From contig JASAMV010009350.1 of assembly GCA_030248065.1 (NCBI GenBank), positions 1 through 14,488 of the forward strand: a stretch of 14,488 bases of DNA. The letters are read 5' to 3'. This document shows positions 1 through 6,500 of this stretch, in pieces. Position 1 is the stretch's first letter. Each line of letters starts with the position of its first letter. Both the position numbers and the translations under genes were made by a program. Under the pieces are notes generated by a model. That model made no database searches. It was not told where the DNA came from and was given only the letters and a program-made list of their open reading frames with translations. Source of the DNA: Rhynchonema sp. JSB1_4 (taxonomy: Eukaryota > Nematoda > Chromadorea > Monhysterida > Xyalidae).

Positions 1-38
1 TGCCCATAGGGCAGTGGGCAGTATGGGTGGGCACAGCA

Positions 39-459
39 CAGTGTAGTGGCAGGCAAATGGATGCAAGGTAAACTTGGGGGGGATGGACCCAGATGGTTGC
101 AAGGTCCCCCCCTACCCAGCCTCCGGGAGGTTGCAAGGTACCCCTGAGGTCCGAAAAAGGGTGTTTTTTGCATGCATTATACTGCAAATTTGGCCGAAAA
201 AATGGTACTTTTTTGCATTTTGGCCGAAAATTTGCCTCAAATACCTATTATATGGAGGTTTGCGCGCGGAGCGCGCGATTTTTGGGGTTTTGAGGTCGAA
301 AAACACCCATTTTTGCCTATAAAAACCATAAATTGATGGTTGCAAGGTACCCTCCGGGGTGGTTGCAAGGTACCTACCCTTCCCCCAACCCCCCAAGGGG
401 TGGTTGCAAGGTACCTACTCCTTACGGGGGGGAGTCCCCCCCCCCCAGCCACTACACTG
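39..459. mobile_element. hAT-like non-autonomous element, TTGCAAGGTACC type
   Basis: Starts CAGTGTAGTGGCAGG and ends CCACTACACTG, inverted to each other. The subterminal motif GGTTGCAAGGTACC occurs near 95-105 (degenerate), 129-142, 338-351, 361-373 and 402-414, always in the same orientation. The core has TTTGGCCGAAAA repeats and the palindromic GCGCGCGGAGCGCGCG. The right flank GGTGGGCA (460-467) reappears at 26-33, five bases outside the left terminus, so the duplication is nearly, not exactly, adjacent. No long coding frame. Confidence 0.75.
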
Positions 460-468
460 GGTGGGCAC

Positions 469-870
469 CAGTGTAGTTCCTGGTCCGGAGGGGGAACAGA
501 CGTACCCTCCACTATTTTCGGAGGGGGAACAGACGTACCTACCTGGGGGGGGGACGGGGGGGGGAAGTCCCAATTGGGGGGGGGACGGAAAAAAGTCATT
601 TTTTGAGGTCGAAAAATTGGACTATTTTTGCCTGCTTTTGCGAAAAATCCCCTATAAAAAGGGTATTTTGGCGTTTTTTTGGAGGTTTCACCTAAAGTTT
701 ACCTATTTTTGGCCTAAAAATGCCTATTTTAGGCCTAAATTTGCCCATTTTAGGAAAAAATTGGGGGAGCAGACGTACCCGGAGGGGGAACAGTGGGGCA
801 GGCGTACCTCGGAGGGGGAACAGACGTACCCGAGGGGGTCCCCCCTCCCCCCCCCCCAGGAACTACACTG
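469..870. mobile_element. hAT-like non-autonomous element with exact 8-bp duplication, GAACAGACGTACC type
   Basis: Ends are CAGTGTAGTTCCTGG and its inverse CCAGGAACTACACTG. The flanks are an exact 8-bp target duplication, GTGGGCAC at 461-468 and 871-878, which points to the hAT superfamily. The motif GGGGGAACAGACGTACC occurs at 488-506 and 520-538 on the left, and at about 763-779, 782-808 (altered) and 812-830 on the right, all direct. The core is A/T-rich with TTTTAGGCCTAAA palindromes. At 402 bp it has no transposase. Confidence 0.9.
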
Positions 871-1449
871 GTGGGCACAATACCCAATACCCAATACCAA
901 TCATACCACCCAATACCAATACCAATACCAGTGTTTGGTATTGGTATTGGGTCCAATTCAGGTATTGGGTATTGGTATTGAAGCTGGCCTGGTATTGGTA
1001 TTGGGTATTAGTATTGGGTTTGCCCAGGTATTGGGTCAAAACCAATACCTAATACTAACCCAGAAAAACCCAATACCATACCAATACCAAACCCAATACC
1101 AGACTCAAAACCCAATACCAAACCAATACCAAACCCAATACCAACCCAATACCAGACCAAAAACCCAATACCAAACCAATACTAAGACCAATACCCAATA
1201 CCCAATACCCAATACCAATACCAACCCAATACCCAATACTCAATACCAATACCAACCCAATACCAAACCCAATACCAGGCACTTAAGTAGTATTGATTTG
1301 GTATTGGGTATTGGTATTGGGTCTCGCCCGGTATTGGTATTGGGTATTGGTATTGGGTCCCCAATTTGGTATTGGTATTGGGTATTGGTACAGGGCCGGT
1401 ATTGGTATTGGGTATTGGTATTGGGTGTCAAAAGTGGTATTGTGCCCAG
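871..1449. repeat. foldback array of CCAATA and TATTGG repeats
   Basis: Short units of CCAATACC and its inverse alternate in blocks: CCAATA at about 880-935, TATTGG 936-1035, CCAATA 1040-1277, TATTGG 1290-1440. The outer ends are inverted copies of each other: TGGGCACAATACC at 872-884 and GGTATTGTGCCCA near 1436-1448. The whole stretch could therefore form large hairpins. The open frames through it give YWVLVLGIG-type peptides and are not genes. Confidence 0.85.
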
Positions 1450-1482
1450 GCCTAGTGGGCAGTGTGGTGCAGAGGTCGCAAT

Positions 1483-1640
1483 CGGGCCGGGTTTGGCCGG
1501 CCCGGCCCGGCCCGAGCCCCCAAGTCTCCGGCCCGGCCCGACCCGTACCCCCAAATCTCCGGCCCGGCCCGGCCCGAACCCCCAAATCTCCGGCCCGGCC
1601 CGGCCCGAACCCCCAAATCTCCGGCCCGGCCCGGCCCGAA
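1483..1640. repeat. 31-bp GC-rich minisatellite
   Basis: The element CAAATCTCCGGCCCGG recurs at 1521, 1552, 1583 and 1614, exactly 31 bp apart, with GGCCC runs between. A single related copy lies in inverted context at 2945-3010, with the same adjoining GAGGTCGCAA segment (1471-1482 and, inverted, near 3006-3017). Confidence 0.85.
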
Positions 1641-1788
1641 TTTTTGGCTCAGATTTTAACCCAATTTTTGTCATAATTTTTGCGATTTTTGAATCTGTTT
1701 TTTTTTGTTGAAAATTCATTGTTTTCCATGAAAAAGTCGCCAGATAGACAACACCAATGGTGTGGCTGGGGGTGGGGGTCCCCCCTTG

Positions 1789-2181
1789 CAGTGTAGTTCC
1801 TGGTCCGGCGCGGCGGTTAGTGTACCTACCCCTTTTTTCCATGAGGCGGTTAGTGTACCTCCCTGGGGGGGGAAGGGGGGGGGGAAGACCCAAAATCAGG
1901 AAAAAGTCACTTTTTGAGGTAGAAAATTTGACCTATTTTCACCCCTTTTTGGAAAAATTTCTTCAGAACAAGGGTATTTTGGCGACTTTTGAGAACACTG
2001 ACCTAAAAATCACACATTTTAGGCTTAAAAATGCCCATTTTAGGCCTAAAAATGGCCATTTTAGGCAAAAGTTGAGGCGGTTAGTGTACCTGACGCGGCG
2101 GTTAGTGTACTAGTGTACCTTGGTCGCGGCGGTTAGTGTACCTTAGGGGGGGGACCCCCCTCCCTCCCAGGAACTACACTG
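1789..2181. mobile_element. hAT-like non-autonomous element, GCGGTTAGTGTACC type
   Basis: Ends CAGTGTAGTTCCTGGTCCGG and CCCAGGAACTACACTG. Flanks CCCCCTTG (1781-1788) and CCCCCTAG (2182-2189) match at 7 of 8 bases, a slightly aged target duplication. The motif GCGGTTAGTGTACC is at 1813-1826, 1846-1859, 2077-2090, about 2098-2110 and 2128-2142. The core (GAAAAAGTCACTTTTTGAGG onward) is clearly the same as in the 469-870 element, although the iterated motif is different. Confidence 0.88.
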
Positions 2182-2189
2182 CCCCCTAG

Positions 2190-2280
2190 GTACAGTAGGT
2201 AGGTAGGTAAGGTAGATGACGCGCCATCCTGGTACAGTAGGTAGGTAGGTCGCCGCCCCCCGGCTGGTACAGTAGGTTGC
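2190..2280. repeat. GGTACAGTAGGTAGGTAGG repeats
   Basis: Three copies of GGTACAGTAGGTAGG-type sequence (2190-2211, 2230-2250, 2265-2277) separated by GC-rich spacers. An inverted copy lies at 3244-3261, and a related GATACAGTAGCTA at 3052-3065. They share the GTAC core with the transposon-specific motifs. From 2280 to 2399 the sequence resembles, inverted, the GCGCGC-containing core of the 39-459 element. Confidence 0.65.
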
Positions 2281-2399
2281 TATTTTTGGCTCAAAATGGT
2301 ATGTAATCGATATTTTTCACTCAAAATAATCGAAAAATCGCGCGCTGCGCGCGAAATGAGGGTTTTAGAGTACATTTTCATCTAAATTTAGACATGTAC

Positions 2400-2695
2400 C
2401 AGTGTGATTCCTGGGGGGGAGGGGGGTCCCCCTCGGGTGCGTCTGTTCCCCCTCCATGGTACGCCTGCCCCACTGTTCCCCCTCCGGGTATGTCTGCTCC
2501 CCAATTTTTACCTAAAATAGGCAAATTTTGGCCTAAAATAGGCATTTTTAGGCATAAAATGTGTGATTTTTAGGTCAATGTCGTCAAAAATCGCCAAAAT
2601 ACCTTTCTTATTGAGATTTTTTCCTAAAAGGGGCAAAAATGAGCCAAATTTTCGACCTCAAAAAATGACTTTTCTCCAAATGTGGGTCCTCCCCC
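2400..2695. mobile_element. truncated, inverted hAT-like element
   Basis: Starts CAGTGTGATTCCTGGGG, a damaged terminus, then carries inverted GGTACGTCTGTTCCCCCTCC-type motifs and an inverted copy of the 469-870 core (TAGGCCTAAAAT..., CGACCTCAAAAAATGACTTTT). The second terminus is missing; the sequence runs directly into the next element at 2696. Confidence 0.7.
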
Positions 2696-2937
2696 CAGTG
2701 TAGTGGCAGGCAAATGGTTGCAAGGTACCCTTGGCGCCTTCTGGGGGATGGATCCAGATGGTTGCAAGGTACCCCCTACCCAGTCTCCGGAAGGTTGCAA
2801 GGTACCCCTGATGTCCGAAAAAAGGTTGTTTTTTGCATGCATTATACTGCAAATTTGGCCGAAAAATTCGTACTTTTTTGCAGTTTGGCCGAAAATTTGC
2901 CTAAAATACCTATTATATGGAGGTTTGCGCGCGGAGC
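2696..2937. mobile_element. truncated copy of the TTGCAAGGTACC-type element
   Basis: Matches the element at 39-265 base for base over long stretches, from CAGTGTAGTGGCAGG to GGTTTGCGCGCGGAGC. It then breaks off into the GGCCC repeat fragment. Three GGTTGCAAGGTACC motifs are present (near 2716, 2759 and 2793). Its motifs are cleaner than in the 39-459 copy. Confidence 0.75.
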
Positions 2938-3087
2938 ATTGAGCCCGATCCTCCAAGTCTCCGGCCCGGCCCGAACCAAAAGCCCAAAATCGCGGCCCGG
3001 CCCGTTTGCGACCTCTGTCTGATAAAGTAGCCCCCCCCCGATGTTTGGCATGATACAGTAGCTATCCCCCCGATTTTCACCCCGATA

Positions 3088-3281
3088 CAGTGTAGTTCCT
3101 GGTCCGGAGGGGGAACAGGCGGTACCCCTTTTTTCGGGGGGGGATAGACGCGCGATTTTTCGGTATTTGTGGTCAAGTATATTCATTTTATGCCATTGTA
3201 AGATAAAAATAGCTATTTTGGGTGACAGTTTGGGTGGGGCGACAACCTACCTACTGTACCCCTCCCCCAGCTACAACAGTG
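3088..3281. mobile_element. degenerate hAT-like element remnant
   Basis: The left end CAGTGTAGTTCCTGGTCCGG and one GGGGGAACAGGCGGTACC motif are clear. The right end CCCCCAGCTACAACAGTG is a poor match to the inverse terminus. The core is mostly lost and flanking duplications are not evident. Confidence 0.45.
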
Positions 3282-3347
3282 TCCCCTTGATATGCTTATA
3301 ACGATGGTTCACTGTATCTGATTCGTCTATCGTCATAATTTTTGCAG

Positions 3348-3571
3348 GCATTTCGCGACGAACTTGGTCGAAAGTATTGCGAGTTCCTAGCGTTGCGCAC
3401 CAGCGTGTTTCGACCAAAACGGCAGCAGGACTCAAATTCGGCTGCTGCTGATCACGAACATCAACAAGGGGCAGACAGAGCGTCAACCGTCGAAACTGAA
3501 AAGCACCACCGGCCCGCTGTCAAACGATCCAGACAGTCGTCACCTGAAAATCATGCGGACAATGGCGAAAG
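3348..3571 (+). CDS. PRDM9-like exon: end of a KRAB-like box
   Basis: Acceptor TTTTTGCAG precedes 3348; the exon starts in phase 0 and ends in phase 2 at a weak donor (AAAG|GTTGAT). The first residues, AFRDELGRKYCEFLAL, follow the pattern of the C-terminal half of a KRAB A box ([YF]RD-x-[ML]-x3-Y-x3-[LV]-x-L). The rest is hydrophilic, with a basic PAVKRSRQ stretch that could be a nuclear localisation signal. An in-frame stop lies just upstream (3336-3338) and no start codon fits, so the first half of the box must come from an exon outside the window. The donor choice is supported by phase: AG|A joins the next exon correctly, whereas the alternative GT at 3646 would not. Confidence 0.7.
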
Positions 3572-6500
3572 GTTGATGAAAATTCGGCGTGAATTGCTAT
3601 TTTGTTCTATATCGATGGTATTGTTGGGAATATTACCGCAGCTAGGTAGTTAGCTTCGAGCTAGAAAACCAGATAATTTTACTGTCCCCCAAACCGCCTG
3701 CTAAACAGCTCGAGCTACCGCTAAAAACGTTAAAAAACGTATTTTTGGCAAATACTTTCGCATCGGAATACTCCCAAAATTCCAGGTGGCAGGCAGAAAA
3801 TGCTTGCCGCAGAAGAGGGGCGAACCTTGTTTGAAACCATACGCTACCTCATCCTCTTTGTAAGAGGGGTACTCGATCAGCTAACAACACGTAGCGTAGG
3901 TATAATTTACATAAACTAGTGTTAATTTCTTTCTTCCAGCTGGCACCGCCCCGCTAGATTTAGTTGCTTTCCCATTTGCAGATCATCCAATGCGCAACAT
4001 CAACACCAGACGAAAAGCGAACTGGCCAAGCGAAGAGATGAACGACGGAAGAACGTGTCGCGTTGTCAACGAGCGTTGCATCGTTTGCACGAGGAACGAG
4101 CCCGTCACATGGTTATGGAACGTTCAATACAGAAACAGTCGCCGTTTGTGCTCCACGGTGACAGACAGGCAACAACAAAAAGTGACCGCGAACCCACCGG
4201 TTCCAATAACTCGTCGATTGACAGTGATGATCTGGCCGTTGTGCGTGTCATCGACAAAACGAAGAGTACGATTGAGTTTTATTTCCATCGCGGCACGGCG
4301 AATGACAAACAGGTTGGGCTTGGATCGTTGATGGCCAGTTTGACATGCGTGTCCGACGACAACTTTCTGTGATGTTCATTTTGTCCACACCACGAGCACG
4401 CGATCAGCATTGCCTGCGAAATTGGGCTGTATTTTAGAAAGTCATGGAAATAATCTTAAAACAGAACGGCAGGACAAATCGCGTCAATATTTCAGCCTGC
4501 GGGATCAGCATCAGCATCGCCCGAAATTAATATCGATGCCCCAAAATCCAACAGTTTGCGTTCCGATACCGAATGGCCCAAACCAAAAACCGCGACAACG
4601 GCTGCATCAACATCGAAATCGTACGAACTCGACCTGACGCAACAATCGAGTGACAAATCACGTGATTCGAGTGCTGAACGAGCGCCACCTGATGATATAA
4701 ATACGAATGACAATGAGTCTGATCACATATCGAACATATTTGATGCGGTCAGTAATAATTTTATGTAGCTGTGTCTTGACTTGGGAAAATCTGAATGCAG
4801 TTTATTATTCAAGCAGAGACTGTCTTAGTTTCTATATATATTAAATTTTCGGTGTTTGCAGATTCACAGCAACGTCGATGTGCCTTCAACGTCGTCAGAC
4901 AAACCACCGCAAGGTTCACCTACTCAACTGGTGATGTCACCAATAAGACGACCGCTGCCTCGTTCGTGTAAGTCGCAATAAAAATGTAGGGGGGCAAGAG
5001 TGCCAGCATTGACAACTCAATGCGCGAAGTGTTATCGAAGGGATAAATCGACTATTGCGCTTTGCCCACTAAAAGTGTGGTACTAATGGCGTAAACTGTG
5101 GCATCCAACCAACGGTCCATCCCTTCTCTTTTCAGTCATTTGAAGTCTCGCAAGGTGATTTGTTTCTTTCCGAATGGCACGCACATTGATATAACGTAAA
5201 ATTTTGTCTCACATTTAGGGTTAGAGGTCGGTGGGGGAGGGATAACCGACACCCGACATCTGGAAGTACCCGACACCTGACATCTGAGAAAAAAAGCCGA
5301 CACCCGACAGTTCCAAAAACTCTAGTTTTTGAATCTAGTTTGCGACATCTAGTTTTTGAAAAAAACTGACACCCGGCACCTAGTTTTTGGACCAAAAACA
5401 GGCAAATTTTTGCTCATGTGCATTGTTAGTGCAATTTTTTTGGATCAAGTGACTGAATTTAAGTATTTTCACACGAGATGATCACCAAAGCGTCACATTC
5501 TGCGTCTTCGGAAACATTTGGTTCGAGGAAAAAGTTCTTCAAATTTTTTTTTCAAAATTCTCAAAATTCTTCTCTCAGCAAAACTGATGTTTAGAACCGT
5601 AAGTGTCGGGTGTCGGGTCCCAAAAAACCCGACACGCGACATCTGGAGGCACCCGACACCTACGCTTTTTTGGCACCCGACAGCCGACACCCAACATCTT
5701 TCTAACCCTACTCACATTCACGATCACCTGACGCACTTACCGTTTTTTATCACAACCGAAACAAGCTGACAACAATATGAACCTAGAATATGCGGCCTTT
5801 TGCAGCGCAGCAACGACCAAAACGCAGTGTTGCCCTTGGCGTGCACTATGACTGTGACTCGGAAATGACGGTGGACACGGACGAAGACGACAGTGACGAT
5901 GGGGAACTATGTGCGTTGACAGTTGACTTGGTTTTACTTCAATCGTTGCGTTCGTTTATCTCAGGTTCATTCAAACATTTTTAGGTGAAATTTGTGAAGA
6001 ACGAGTACCGCCGGACCGAGAGGGCACGAAACGTTGCGGTGAACATGTTGAACTGACGCTCGTCAAAGATTGCTTAGTACGTCCGATTTTAATATTAGAT
6101 TTATGGTTTAGCCATAGTAAGCTAGCAGTGAAAATTCAAATTTCTTTTTCACCCTGTGCGTGTTTATGTTTCCATCGAATAAGTCCTGCGACGTACCGAG
6201 ACAGTCCACATGTGCTTGCGGCCTTTCGGGCCGAAAGTGTAAAAGTATTTTTCCGGAAATCTTTCCAAGTGGTAACCTTTGAAAAAATCGGTTTTTCCCA
6301 AAAAAAATTTCCGAAGTCGCGAAGCTATGTGGTCAAAACCACTATAGATCCGTGCAAAGCCTTTTTCACACCAATGCCCGACAAAATTTTGTCCACGCTT
6401 TTTTCAAAAACATGTTTTGCGAAAAAATACGCTCTGTGATCGAATCGGATGTGATCTGCTATGGTCACGTGACTTTTTGTATTAAGGATACTTAGAAACT

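Noticed and set aside
60..420. Regularly repeated short motifs suggestive of a CRISPR array
   Set aside because: The spacing is irregular, the motifs sit in transposon subterminal regions with target duplications, and the genome is eukaryotic.
720..760. TTTTAGGC copies that resemble the nematode telomere unit TTAGGC
   Set aside because: They are scattered TTTTAGGCCTAAA palindromes inside transposon cores, not a tandem telomeric array.
359..1711. 450-codon open frame on the + strand
   Set aside because: It runs through transposon termini, the CCAATA array and the GGCCC minisatellite; its Tyr/Gln/Asn- and Pro-rich translation is a by-product of repeats.
1055..1893. Minus-strand frames rich in Ile-Gly, Tyr-Trp and Val-Leu that look like membrane segments
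   Set aside because: They are direct translations of TATTGG and GGCCC repeats, not conserved protein.
3598..3653. Extension of the first PRDM9-like exon to the GT at 3646
   Set aside because: It ends in phase 1, which does not fit the next exon; the donor at 3572 gives the required phase 2.
5136..5154. Possible small exon after acceptor TTTTCAG at 5135
   Set aside because: Joining it to 4967 gives an immediate stop, while the exon at 5806 restores the frame and leads into the SSXRD-like and zinc-knuckle region.
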